DNA from: a virus
Virus record (IMG/VR): IMGVR_UViG_3300028025_002813
Location: 1-25,344 of that record
DNA length: 25,344 nt
Reading direction: 5' to 3' (one strand)
The notes under the pieces are model-generated. The model was not told the origin of the DNA and ran no database searches. It worked only from the letters and a program-made list of their open reading frames with translations. Positions 1 through 7,562 of this stretch are shown here, piece by piece. The position numbers were made by a program, and so were the translations under genes. Positions within the stretch are counted from its first letter, which is position 1, and every line of letters starts with the position of its first letter.

Positions 1-2
1 AG

Positions 3-1193
3 GCAGTACCACGATTTAAAAAGGCTGGATACGATATCGCTATTGCTGCTAATTATGGTTTAGAAGCGGCAGCATCTACATGGCCTACACCCTATGGTGA
101 CGTGCCAGTTTATCCACGTGGACATGATCAGTGGAGCAACGATGTAATTCCTGCACACATGTATGACTGGTATCGACATGACCCTACAGCTGAGCACGCC
201 ATGATCACCCTATTCGACCAGTGGATATTCAAAGGACCTAGATATTCTGACTGGCGCATAGGTGCCTGGACACCGATAGATCACATGCCAGCACCACCAG
301 ATGTCGCTGCATGGGTAAGACAAGACTTCGTGACACCTATCGCTATGAGCATGTATGGCAAGGCGATGCTTGAGAATGTGGGTATTCCATCTGAGTATGT
401 GCCACATGCTATCGAACGTGTGTACGAACCAACTGATTTTATTATTAGAGATGATGAGCAGATTACTGCTCGCGAGATGATGCGTGTACCAGAAGATGCA
501 TTCGTGGTGGGTATGAATGCTGCTAATAAAGGTGTGTACCCATGCCGTAAAGCGTTCGGTGAGAATATTTTGGCATTTTCTATGTTTGCACAAAAGCACC
601 CAGATGCAGTCCTCTATCTACACACTGATGCATTAGGCAGTTTAGGTGGAATCAAAATGCTTGACTTAATACAATCTGTAGGACTTAAGAAAGACCAATA
701 TAGGTTTGTAGATCCATACATGCTGAGGACTGGTATTCCATCTAGTGAGATGGCTGCTATCTATACTGGTATGGATGTTCTGCTTGCCACGTCATATGGT
801 GAGGGTTTTGGAATACCAACTATTGAGGCTTTAGCGTGTGGTACAAGAGTTATTGTGTCTGACTTTGCAGCATCTACAGAGTTGTGTGGAGATGGCTGGC
901 TGATAGGTGGACAACCATTATGGGATGCGCCACAAAAGTCTTTCTTCCATGTCCCATCTATACCTGAAATAGTGTCAGCTCTAGATGAGGCCTACATTAA
1001 AGCAGATGATAGGTCTATTAAGGCGATAGATTTTGCAGCCCAGTATGAGGCTGATGCAGTCTTTGACAAGTACTGGACTAAGGCTCTAAACACCCTTTAT
1101 GGCAAACCTGCACCAGTTTTGAAGGATGGGGTTAAGGCAGTGTCGATTGAAAGCCCAGGAGTACCAGCAGAGGCCTCAGAAAGCAAAATATGA
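3..1193 (+). CDS. Glycosyltransferase, GT-B fold (GT4-like), 5' end outside window
   Basis: The reading frame is open to the left edge, so the real start lies upstream; the first in-frame GTG at 102 is internal, because residues before it (ending WPTPYGD) continue the fold without a break. The C-terminal half has the group 1 signature: GEGFGIPTIEALACG at about 798-842, with the E-x7-E pair (codons at 801 and 825) that binds the donor nucleotide-sugar, followed by a GTRVIVSD strand. A central GMNAANKG...CRKAFGENI stretch matches the domain linker and second Rossmann fold. The expected role is retaining transfer of a sugar from an NDP donor in the host cytoplasm. It overlaps the next gene by ATGA, so the sugar genes are one operon. 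Acceptor unknown; a virion protein, host wall polymer or DNA are all possible. Fold call is firm, substrate is not. Confidence 0.85.
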   Translation, partial: AVPRFKKAGYDIAIAANYGLEAAASTWPTPYGDVPVYPRGHDQWSNDVIPAHMYDWYRHDPTAEHAMITLFDQWIFKGPRYSDWRIGAWTPIDHMPAPPDVAAWVRQDFVTPIAMSMYGKAMLENVGIPSEYVPHAIERVYEPTDFIIRDDEQITAREMMRVPEDAFVVGMNAANKGVYPCRKAFGENILAFSMFAQKHPDAVLYLHTDALGSLGGIKMLDLIQSVGLKKDQYRFVDPYMLRTGIPSSEMAAIYTGMDVLLATSYGEGFGIPTIEALACGTRVIVSDFAASTELCGDGWLIGGQPLWDAPQKSFFHVPSIPEIVSALDEAYIKADDRSIKAIDFAAQYEADAVFDKYWTKALNTLYGKPAPVLKDGVKAVSIESPGVPAEASESKI

Positions 1194-1837
1194 TCCCTGT
1201 ACTCATAGTCCCAGTACTAGCCCGACATGACTTACTAGATCGCATGATTGCATCCGTAAATTATCCAGTTAAAGATTTAGTGATTATAGATAATGGTGGG
1301 TCTAATAACTATAAACCTGTATGGAATCAGTGGATTAGTAAAGTACATCACTGGACATTTCCCCATAATCTAGGTGTATCAACATCGTGGAATCTAGGCA
1401 TCAAAGCATTTCCATATGCTGATTACTGGATGGTATGCAATTTTGATATTGAGTGGTCAGGTGAGTCACTTAAATTATTTGCAGAAACAGCTACAACAGA
1501 CTCATTAGTACTATCAGGTTCACCTCAGCCCTGGTGCGTGTTCACAATCGGCTGGCAGGTCGTAGATAAAATAGGATTATTCGATGAGGCGTTGCATCCT
1601 GCATATTTTGAAGATAACGACTATCAGCGCCGATGTAACTATGCAAACATCAAGACGAATCGCTCATTCATACCTGTAGCACACGATAACTCATCCACAC
1701 TGCACGCAGGTTACACAGCATGTAACGCTGAGACATTTCCAAACAACGCAGAGTATTATCACGATAAAGAGCAACGAGGAGATCTATCAGAGGGCAGATG
1801 GACTATTAGACGTAGGAGACGTAATGCCTGGGACTAA
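1190..1837 (+). CDS. Glycosyltransferase, GT-A fold (GT2-like)
   Basis: A 215-residue protein opening with the GT2 pattern: a hydrophobic strand (IPVLIVPVLAR), a helix with DRMIASV, then LVIIDNGGSNN, the usual nucleotide-binding loop. NFDIEW at about residues 84-89 sits where the metal-binding DxD-type motif belongs, and the later FEDNDYQRR is like the catalytic-base region (ED) of GT2 enzymes. It has no membrane segment, so it is likely cytoplasmic. Its ATG overlaps the stop of the preceding GT4 gene and its stop abuts the cytidylyltransferase start, so the three are translationally coupled. The C-terminus ends in an Arg-rich tail (RRRRRNAWD). It probably adds a sugar to the same glycan as its neighbours; donor and acceptor cannot be read from sequence. 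Confidence 0.75.
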   Translation: MIPVLIVPVLARHDLLDRMIASVNYPVKDLVIIDNGGSNNYKPVWNQWISKVHHWTFPHNLGVSTSWNLGIKAFPYADYWMVCNFDIEWSGESLKLFAETATTDSLVLSGSPQPWCVFTIGWQVVDKIGLFDEALHPAYFEDNDYQRRCNYANIKTNRSFIPVAHDNSSTLHAGYTACNAETFPNNAEYYHDKEQRGDLSEGRWTIRRRRRNAWD

Positions 1838-2263
1838 ATGGCTTTAAGTGTTTATACTGGTGGTACTTTTGATTTATTACACTCAGGTCACATTAACTTT
1901 CTGAGAAGATGCCATGAGATAGCTGGTGTCAAAGGCACTGTGACTGTGGCTCTGAATACTGACGAGTTTATTTATCAGTATAAGAATAAACAACCAATCC
2001 TGAATTATCAGGAGCGATGTGATGTCTTAGAAGCCTGTAGATATGTTACTGCCGTTATACCGAACAGTGGTGGAGCTGACTCTAAGCCAACGATAGATAA
2101 GTGTAAGCCAGATGTCATTGCTATCGGATCAGATTGGGCTAGGAAAGATTACTATGCACAAATGCAGTTCCATCAAGACTGGTTAGATGAAAGAAACATA
2201 AGTTTAATTTATATACCATACACAAAAGGTATCTCTACCACACAAATTAAAACCAGAATATGA
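1838..2263 (+). CDS. Cytidylyltransferase-like nucleotidyltransferase (TagD/GCT family)
   Basis: A 141-residue single-domain protein, the normal size for glycerol-3-phosphate cytidylyltransferase-type enzymes. The N-terminus YTGGTFDLLHSGHINFL carries the T-x-G/T-FD and HxGH (HSGH) nucleotide-binding signature. RCDVLEACRYV and IAIGSDW fit the middle of the fold, and ISTTQIKTRI near the C-terminus matches the conserved ISTT(x)I motif. Enzymes of this family join CTP (or ATP) to a phosphorylated alcohol or sugar to make an activated donor such as CDP-glycerol or ADP-heptose. Here it lies between glycosyltransferase genes with no gaps (ATG follows the previous stop directly; stop overlaps next ATG), so it probably supplies an activated donor for that pathway. 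Family is clear; the substrate is inference. Confidence 0.85.
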   Translation: MALSVYTGGTFDLLHSGHINFLRRCHEIAGVKGTVTVALNTDEFIYQYKNKQPILNYQERCDVLEACRYVTAVIPNSGGADSKPTIDKCKPDVIAIGSDWARKDYYAQMQFHQDWLDERNISLIYIPYTKGISTTQIKTRI

Positions 2264-2778
2264 TACCCATAGTTGTATGCACCACCCCCGGGCGCGAGAT
2301 GTGGTTATCAGATTGTTTAACTTCCATAAATCGTGAGGTTATTGTCATATCAGATTTTACCTTTGAGCTGGGCAAAATTGACTGGATGTCAAAAAATACT
2401 GGTTTCGATAGATTTCTTATACTGCAAGATTCTGTGGTAATAAAAGATGATTCATTCTTTGATTTGCTTTTCTCAGTAGATGGGTCGGTTTCACTTAATC
2501 AAGATCCATCTTGGTATGGGTGTTACATGGGGATATATGAAAGATCTGCCCTGCTAAGTGTGGGTGTTCCATTGCCAAAAACTAAACAGGAGTCTATTCG
2601 TTACGAATATGAGTGGACATCTCAATATGTTGCAGCATGTGATTCTGTAACAGTTCTGTTTCCAGACTTAAAAGATCAAAATGCATCAGGAAAGTGCCTG
2701 AGACATGGTCGAGAAAACCTGATACTAGAAAACGATTACCTCATCAAATACAAGGGCGATTGGGGTCAAAACCACTAG
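2260..2778 (+). CDS. Glycosyltransferase-like protein (GT-A-like, putative)
   Basis: A 172-residue protein starting with IPIVVCTTPGREMWLSDCL, like the first strand and helix of GT-A enzymes (compare the start of the gene at 1190), followed by VIVISDF. FLILQDSVVIKDDSFFDLL resembles the part of the GT-A fold that carries the metal-binding acidic residues (QDSVVIKDD). The protein is shorter than a full GT2 enzyme and lacks a clear C-terminal acceptor domain, so it may be a reduced or specialised transferase. Its start overlaps the stop of the cytidylyltransferase (ATGA), making it the last gene of the sugar operon before the head-tail genes. Function inferred from fold-like features and neighbours only. 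Confidence 0.5.
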   Translation: MIPIVVCTTPGREMWLSDCLTSINREVIVISDFTFELGKIDWMSKNTGFDRFLILQDSVVIKDDSFFDLLFSVDGSVSLNQDPSWYGCYMGIYERSALLSVGVPLPKTKQESIRYEYEWTSQYVAACDSVTVLFPDLKDQNASGKCLRHGRENLILENDYLIKYKGDWGQNH

Positions 2779-2822
2779 ATCGTGGAGTTATGACTGCAGA
2801 AGATTTTACCGATAGACTATGA
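2694..2822 (+). CDS. Possible small ORF overlapping the GT-like gene end (42 aa)
   Basis: An open frame in the -1 register relative to the gene at 2260 runs from a GTG at 2694, preceded by AGGA, to a TGA at 2820-2822. The product would be 42 residues, very basic at first (RKPDTRKR) and ending GVMTAEDFTDRL. Its last part fills the otherwise empty space between the GT-like gene and the connector gene. It may be a real short gene, or the remnant of a gene displaced when the sugar cluster inserted; chance is also possible. No family recognised. Confidence 0.25.
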   Translation: MPETWSRKPDTRKRLPHQIQGRLGSKPLDRGVMTAEDFTDRL

Positions 2823-2842
2823 CTCAGATATAGGAGTTTCAA

Positions 2843-3448
2843 ATGGCGATTACAAATGGATACGCAACACTGGCCGAGGTTAAATCAGCCCTGCGTATAA
2901 CAGACTCAGTAGATGATTCTTTACTCGAGATGGCTGTCGAGTCAGCATCACGACTAATAGACGGCTACGCAAATAGACAATTTTATTCCTCTGGAACAGC
3001 TACTAGATATTATGCAGCCGAAGATGACTTCGTGTGCGAGATAGATGATATATCCTCAGCTACCATCACTTTAATTACAGCGATGGATGCTGATGCAGTA
3101 TTTGATACCACCTGGGCTACCACTGATTATCAGCTGGAACCATTAAACGGTGTCCTTGACGGTCAGGTTTGGCCGTTCACACGTATCAGAGCAGTGGGCG
3201 ATTACCTTTGGCCTATCTCTGGTGGCGAAGCATTAGTGAAACTGACTGCCGTCTTTGGATGGCCAGCTGTACCTATCGCTATTAAACAAGCATGCATTAT
3301 TCAGGCATCACGCATATTTAAGAGACTTGATTCTCCTTTAGGCGTTGCAGGTTTTGGAGATTTAGGCGTTATGCGCGTTTCTTCCAGCCTTGATCCTGAT
3401 GTACAACAGTTAGTGGCAGCGTACAGACGTATGAGGATAATCGCCTAA
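2843..3448 (+). CDS. Head-tail connector protein (HK97 gp6-like)
   Basis: A 201-residue protein beginning ITNGYATLAEVKSALRI and continuing DDSLLEMAVESASRLIDGYANRQFY. This helical opening is typical of phage connector/adaptor proteins of the HK97 gp6 type: a first segment like a translated 'TLAEVKxxLRI', then a helix spanning AxxxID. A beta-rich middle domain (ATRYYAAEDD, ITLITAMD) and a helical C-terminus (QACIIQASRIFKRL) follow, as in actinophage relatives. These proteins form the ring between portal and tail. A good ribosome-binding site (AGGAG, seven bases before ATG) marks the start. The gene is the first morphogenesis gene after the sugar cluster and overlaps the next gene by one base (TAATG). 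Confidence 0.75.
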   Translation: MAITNGYATLAEVKSALRITDSVDDSLLEMAVESASRLIDGYANRQFYSSGTATRYYAAEDDFVCEIDDISSATITLITAMDADAVFDTTWATTDYQLEPLNGVLDGQVWPFTRIRAVGDYLWPISGGEALVKLTAVFGWPAVPIAIKQACIIQASRIFKRLDSPLGVAGFGDLGVMRVSSSLDPDVQQLVAAYRRMRIIA

Positions 3449-3855
3449 TGGCATCCATCACCACACTGAGAACTCAGATAGCCACTAACCTGGCTACTAT
3501 TTCAGGTCTTAGAACTGCATCTACTATGCCTGACAATCCAAACCCACCTGTGGCAATCGTGATACCAAGAACCGTTACATTCGATGATGCATTTAGAAAA
3601 GGCATGCAAACGTATTCCTTTAATGTGATGGTCATCGTAGGTAGAGCTGATGAACGATCAGCACAAAATAATCTGGATGCATACTGTTCAAGTACAGGAG
3701 CATCTAGCATAAAACTCGCAGTGCAAAGTGACAGAACCTTAGGTGGTAACGCCTTTGATTTGCGAGTGACAGAGATGACAAACTACGGCCAGATAACCGT
3801 AGGTGAGGTAGTATATCTATCAGCAGAGTTTCAAGTCCTCTGCTACGCAGACTAG
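3448..3855 (+). CDS. Tail terminator / head-tail completion-like protein
   Basis: A 135-residue protein starting SITTLRTQIATNLATISGLRT, followed by MPDNPNPPVAIVIP. This opening (a helix 'LRxxIAxNLxxIxGLRT', then a proline-rich turn and a strand) is the one seen in actinophage tail-terminator-type proteins placed between connector and tail tube genes. The rest alternates strands (YSFNVMVIVGRADERSAQ, FDLRVTEMTNYGQ), consistent with the compact alpha/beta fold of tail terminators. The role would be to cap the growing tail tube and join it to the head. The call rests on gene order and N-terminal pattern more than on a unique motif, so other small neck proteins remain possible. Confidence 0.55.
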   Translation: MASITTLRTQIATNLATISGLRTASTMPDNPNPPVAIVIPRTVTFDDAFRKGMQTYSFNVMVIVGRADERSAQNNLDAYCSSTGASSIKLAVQSDRTLGGNAFDLRVTEMTNYGQITVGEVVYLSAEFQVLCYAD

Positions 3856-3865
3856 GAGCAATAAA

Positions 3866-4273
3866 ATGGCAAAATTTGCAGCGACTGATTATGCAGTTAG
3901 CATAAACGGTACACAATTCGGTTCTTCGCTTAACAGCGTAGAACTAACAATAGAGGCTGACGACTTAGAAACCACAGCGTTTGGTGGAACATATCGAACA
4001 CGTGTTGGTGGATTAAAGTCAGCATCGGTCACACTGAACTTCATGCAAGACTTTGCATCAGCATCAGTAGACGCAACATTAAACGGCCTTGTAGGTTCAA
4101 TCGCAACAGTTGTGATTATTCCTAATGGCACAGCAGTAACAGCTACCAACCCTAAGTACACAAGTGAATGTTTAGTTACCCAATACTCTCCATTCGCTTC
4201 AAGCGTTGGGGATCTAGCAACATTTTCTGTGACATGGCCTGTCACTGGAACAGTAACAAGAGGAACTGTCTAA
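3866..4273 (+). CDS. Major tail (tube) protein
   Basis: A 135-residue, almost entirely beta-strand protein with many Thr, Ser and Val residues. The pattern NSVELTIEADDLETTAFGG, then TRVGGLKSASVTLNFMQDF and a C-terminal FSVTWPVTGTVTRGTV, is that of siphovirus tail tube subunits: repeated strands with 'E-A-D-x-L-E-T-T-x-F-G' around the loop. It is preceded by AGGAG at the right spacing and lies directly before the tail assembly chaperone with its frameshift, as in most long-tailed phages with this gene order. It polymerises into the hollow tail tube through which DNA passes. It is small for a tail tube protein but within the range for small actinophages. Confidence 0.7.
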   Translation: MAKFAATDYAVSINGTQFGSSLNSVELTIEADDLETTAFGGTYRTRVGGLKSASVTLNFMQDFASASVDATLNGLVGSIATVVIIPNGTAVTATNPKYTSECLVTQYSPFASSVGDLATFSVTWPVTGTVTRGTV

Positions 4274-4275
4274 AC

Positions 4276-4527
4276 ATGAGAATCAATCTGCGCGTTGAAT
4301 ATATAAATGGTGATCCTAAAGAGATTACCTGCTCTGCTAAAGACCTAGTTGCTTTTGAGGACAAATATAATCGGTCAGTCGTTGCTCTTGAGAAAGAAAT
4401 GCGACTGACAGATTTATTCTGGTTAGCCTGGCACTCAGAATCTCGTACTGGTTCTACTAAGAAAGATTTTGATAACTGGCTAGACGATATCGAGGGTGTA
4501 ACAGCTAGCGAGATCGACCCAAAATAA
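4276..4527 (+). CDS. Tail assembly chaperone, unshifted product (gpG-like)
   Basis: An 83-residue acidic protein starting at ATG 4276, two bases after the tail tube stop; a longer open frame upstream overlaps the tail tube gene in another register and is not credible. It has strands (LRVEYINGDPKEI), then helices containing LVAFEDKYNRS and LTDLFWLAWHSESR, and ends DDIEGVTASEIDPK. The pattern 'L-A-W-H' and an acidic C-terminus followed by a frameshift is characteristic of actinophage tail chaperones. The protein coats the tape measure protein during tail assembly and is absent from the virion. The stop TAA (4525-4527) follows directly on the slippery CCCAAAA, so a share of ribosomes should read into the downstream frame. 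Confidence 0.85.
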   Translation: MRINLRVEYINGDPKEITCSAKDLVAFEDKYNRSVVALEKEMRLTDLFWLAWHSESRTGSTKKDFDNWLDDIEGVTASEIDPK

Positions 4528-4548
4528 AGCCGCTCGGTGATTCGAGCG
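4518..4548 (+). promoter_or_regulatory. -1 programmed frameshift signal: slippery CCCAAAA plus hairpin
   Basis: The heptamer CCCAAAA (4518-4524) is in the correct phase, read as C CCA AAA before TAA. Slipping back one base gives CCC AAA. Six bases further on, CGCTCG (4531-4536) pairs perfectly with CGAGCG (4543-4548) across a six-base loop, which is the usual spacing for a pausing hairpin. The -1 frame is then open to 4688. Confidence 0.88.
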
Positions 4549-4688
4549 AGCACTGGATGATTGCATACCTGGCTGTAGAAACAGGTATAGCACCGTCATT
4601 GTTATTACAAGAAACTGACCGTATGCTTTATACGATGTCCATGTATCTGCGTTGGCGTGCATCAGAGGCTAATAAACAGAAAAGATAG
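4524..4688 (+). CDS. Tail assembly chaperone, frameshifted extension (gpT-like part)
   Basis: This is the -1 frame continuation of the chaperone at 4276, not a separate gene. After the slip the frame reads I-K-P-L-G-D-S-S-E-H-W and goes on to MIAYLAVETGIAPSLLLQET and MYLRWRASEANKQKR before TAG at 4686-4688. The pattern 'TGIxPSxLL...YLRWR' is typical of the T part of actinophage chaperones. The -1 frame is closed upstream by TAG at 4506-4508 and has no start codon before an ATG at 4557, so it is best explained by fusion through frameshifting. The long form (about 137 residues) binds tail tube subunits as well as tape measure protein. Confidence 0.82.
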   Translation: MKPLGDSSEHWMIAYLAVETGIAPSLLLQETDRMLYTMSMYLRWRASEANKQKR

Positions 4689-4691
4689 AGC

Positions 4692-5279
4692 ATGTATGTA
4701 AATAAAATTACAGGCGCATCGGTTTTAAACAAAAAAGATACAAGTGGAATAAAAATTGACGTACCGATTATCATTGGGGTACAAGAATTATTAGCTGAGT
4801 TAAAACAAACTGAGCCAGAATTATATAAACAAGCACGCAGAGACATGATTAGCACTATCAGACCTATGACTGAGGCTATTAAAGGTCACATTCGAGGTGA
4901 TGTCGTAGGTAATCTACCATCAGGATTCAGTCGTGGCAGATTAGGTCCATCACTTAGATCTATCAGAGTTAATGCAAGAGTTTCAGCGCGTAAGCGTAAA
5001 GGTCTATCTACATTAGCGAGTGTACGCACTACATCTGCTGCGATTGAGATAGCAGATATGGCTGGGCGTAAAAATCCTAGTGGTAACCAGGCTTCAGGTG
5101 GAGCACTTATCGAGTTCTTAAATTTTAGATTTGGTACGAGGCCATCCCGATTCATATGGCCAGTGGCTGAGCAGTATGTAGATGAAGTTACTGAGGGTCT
5201 AAAGCGTTCTGTGACTAAATATTCAGCTATGACGAATGTGCGCTTAGCTGAGTCTGAGCGCTATTCCAAACCTAACTAA
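4692..5279 (+). CDS. Tail or neck-associated structural protein, HK97 gp10-like candidate
   Basis: A 195-residue protein between the tail chaperone and the tape measure gene. The first half is helical (GVQELLAELKQTEPELYKQ, then RRDMISTIRPMTEAIKGHI). The second half is basic, with many Arg and Ser (RGRLGPSLRSIRVNARVSARK), followed by AIEIADMAGRKNPSG and FRFGTRPSRFIWPVAEQYV. The order 'helix, then AxIE..., then R-F-x-WPA' resembles HK97 gp10-type minor structural proteins, which usually lie earlier, near the connector. Its position just before the tape measure is less usual. It starts three bases after the chaperone stop with only a weak ribosome-binding site, so it may be translated by coupling. 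Structural role likely, exact part unknown. Confidence 0.5.
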   Translation: MYVNKITGASVLNKKDTSGIKIDVPIIIGVQELLAELKQTEPELYKQARRDMISTIRPMTEAIKGHIRGDVVGNLPSGFSRGRLGPSLRSIRVNARVSARKRKGLSTLASVRTTSAAIEIADMAGRKNPSGNQASGGALIEFLNFRFGTRPSRFIWPVAEQYVDEVTEGLKRSVTKYSAMTNVRLAESERYSKPN

Positions 5280-5300
5280 TCGAATAGGATAGGTGTCACT

Positions 5301-7562
5301 ATGGCCATTATTATTCCGATTCTGTCTCAGTGGAACCCTACTGGGTTAAATAAAGCACTATCTGATATTAAGCGTGCTGAAACAGGCTTCGGTAAGTTCA
5401 AGGCTGGCATTAAAGGTCTAGCAGTCCCAGCAGCAGCAGCATTCGCAGCGATTACAGCTGGCGCACTCACATCTATCAGAGCAGCCGAAGAGGCTCAGGT
5501 AGCAAATAAAAGACTTTCAAATGTCTTAAAACAGATGGGCTACGGTCAGGCCACAGATCGTGTCCTAAATTATGCCGATGCTTTATCTAGACAAATCGCT
5601 AAAGAAGATGAGTCAATTAAGTTAGTCCAGGCAAAATTAGCAACATTTAAGAATCTCACTGCAACAGTTAATACAGCTGGTGGTGCTTTTGATAGAGCCA
5701 CAAAGGCTGCATTCGATTTGGCTGCTGCAGGCTTCGGCGAGGCTGAACAGTCAGCTACACAGTTAGGTAAAGCATTACAGGATCCTATTAAGGGAATCAC
5801 AGCATTGGCCAGATCAGGTGTCACATTTACTGAGGCCGAGAAAGAAAAGATTAAAACCCTAGTCGAGTCAGGTAAGGTACTCGAGGCACAAGATGTAATT
5901 CTTAAGGCCATTGAGACTCAGGTCGGTGGGACAGCAGCAGCAACAGCGACTGCAACTGAAAAGATGAAAATAGCATTCGGTGAGGCACAAGAGGCATTAG
6001 GTAATGCGTTACTACCAGCATTTGAACGTCTAGCACCTGTGGTCGAGAAGGTGTTTAAGTTTATACAAGATAATTCAGATATCTTTGTAACTTTGGCCAC
6101 TGTCATAGCAGCAACTACAGTTGCTGTTATTGGACTTAATATCGCTCTAGCACTAAATCCTTTCACATGGATTGTTGTCGGCATAGGCGCTGCTATTGTG
6201 CTCATCGCACTGGCTATCCAAAGATTTGAATATCTAAAACTGACAGTAATAAATATTGCTGCAGCAATCGCTCAGGTGTTTGTTTATATGGCTAATGCTG
6301 CTGCTGATGTGCTAACTAAGTTAGTAAATGAGTTCGTTAAAGGCTATAACACATATCTTCTACCAGCTATACGAGTCTTTAAAAAAGATGCACAGGCATT
6401 AGCACAGGTCGATTTCACTAAACCCTTCGATAATGCTAATGCTGCTATAGATGCGTTCGCAGCAGCAAACAGAAAGACCAGAGATGCGCTGGACTATAAC
6501 GTAGATGCTATCGGTGCTGTGACCAGTGCTGTGGGATCATTAACCCCAGCTATAGATGATTATGACATCGCTACGGCTAAGGCTACAAAGCAGGCAGACA
6601 AATTAACTAAGGCTATGGAAGCGCAGAAGAAAGCAGCCGAGGATGCTGCAAAAGCAATAGTTGATAACTTAGAGAAATCATTGCAAAGTGCTGAGCAACA
6701 ATTAGATGATGTAAAAGGTAAGTTTGATAACCTCAAGGACAGTATCTCGGGATCAGTAACTGACGTGGTCGATTTTGGTAAAGCCTTAGAGACAGGTAAC
6801 TTCATACAGGGTCTAGTAGGTCAGGCCACTGCAGCACGAACATTCGCAGACAAAATTAAACAGTTAATACAGATAGGTTTATCTGAGCGTGGTATTAGAC
6901 AGGTATTAGATGCAGGATATGAGTCTGGCACTCTTATAGCTGACCAGATTATTACTGGTGGTACCACAGTTGTTGAGCAAATAAATACATTAGTGGATTC
7001 CATCGCAGTCGTAGCTGATGAAGTGGGTATGCAGGGAGCACAGAACTTCTATCAGGCTGGTGTGGATAGCGCACAAGCATTAGTTAATGGCATCCTGTCA
7101 CAATTAACAGCAGCGCGAGCAGCATATAAAGCATTGACAGATGTCACAGGCACTACACCATCTGCCACCGATATCGCCCCATCAGGTAAAGGTGACACAC
7201 CTGGACCTAGACCAAAAATTGACACATCTAAATTAACCACCAGCGCAGTTTCAAAAATCGCTGCACAGTTAGGTGGCAGATCTGATGCTGCTGCTAGATC
7301 TTACACAGCATTAGCACAAGCCTATGGAATTACTAAGTTTGCCCAGGGTGGGATAGTCACCCAACCTATGATGGGACTTGTTGGTGAAGCAGGACCTGAA
7401 GCGATCATCCCTCTAAATAAAGCAGGTGGAGCGATAGGTAACACATTTAATATCACTGTGAACGCTGGTGTAGGAACTGATGGTGCAGCAGTCGGCAGAG
7501 TTATCGTGGATGCTATTAAGAAATTTGAAAAAACCTCAGGTCCAGTCTTTGCGAGTGCCTAA
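5301..7562 (+). CDS. Tail tape measure protein
   Basis: The longest gene here, 753 residues, follows the chaperone as expected. It is Ala-rich and mostly helical. An N-terminal coiled region (ALSDIKRAETGFGKFKAGI) is followed by the family's AxxAxxGLxxVAAAE-type stretch (ITAGALTSIRAAEEAQV). About residues 260-308 form strongly hydrophobic segments (FVTLATVIAATTVAVIGL and WIVVGIGAAIVLIALAI) that probably insert in the host membrane during DNA entry. Residues about 430-490 are a charged coiled coil. The C-terminus has the near-universal FAQGGIVTQPMMGLVGEAG followed by PEAIIPL, a late tape-measure motif. It sets tail length and is ejected into the cell. At this length the tail would be of modest size. 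Its stop overlaps the next start (TAATG). Confidence 0.92.
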   Translation: MAIIIPILSQWNPTGLNKALSDIKRAETGFGKFKAGIKGLAVPAAAAFAAITAGALTSIRAAEEAQVANKRLSNVLKQMGYGQATDRVLNYADALSRQIAKEDESIKLVQAKLATFKNLTATVNTAGGAFDRATKAAFDLAAAGFGEAEQSATQLGKALQDPIKGITALARSGVTFTEAEKEKIKTLVESGKVLEAQDVILKAIETQVGGTAAATATATEKMKIAFGEAQEALGNALLPAFERLAPVVEKVFKFIQDNSDIFVTLATVIAATTVAVIGLNIALALNPFTWIVVGIGAAIVLIALAIQRFEYLKLTVINIAAAIAQVFVYMANAAADVLTKLVNEFVKGYNTYLLPAIRVFKKDAQALAQVDFTKPFDNANAAIDAFAAANRKTRDALDYNVDAIGAVTSAVGSLTPAIDDYDIATAKATKQADKLTKAMEAQKKAAEDAAKAIVDNLEKSLQSAEQQLDDVKGKFDNLKDSISGSVTDVVDFGKALETGNFIQGLVGQATAARTFADKIKQLIQIGLSERGIRQVLDAGYESGTLIADQIITGGTTVVEQINTLVDSIAVVADEVGMQGAQNFYQAGVDSAQALVNGILSQLTAARAAYKALTDVTGTTPSATDIAPSGKGDTPGPRPKIDTSKLTTSAVSKIAAQLGGRSDAAARSYTALAQAYGITKFAQGGIVTQPMMGLVGEAGPEAIIPLNKAGGAIGNTFNITVNAGVGTDGAAVGRVIVDAIKKFEKTSGPVFASA

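Noticed and set aside
210-599. Long minus-strand open frame under the glycosyltransferase
   Set aside because: It lies opposite a clear GT4 gene, has no recognisable domain and no ribosome-binding site; all minus-strand frames in the window are shadows of this kind.
4168-4275. Upstream extension of the tail chaperone frame
   Set aside because: It overlaps the tail tube gene in another register; the product before residue 37 is unlike a chaperone, and ATG 4276 fits the family start.
5570-6205. Minus-strand frames opposite the tape measure gene
   Set aside because: They arise from the Ala-rich codon bias of the tape measure gene and have a low-complexity composition.
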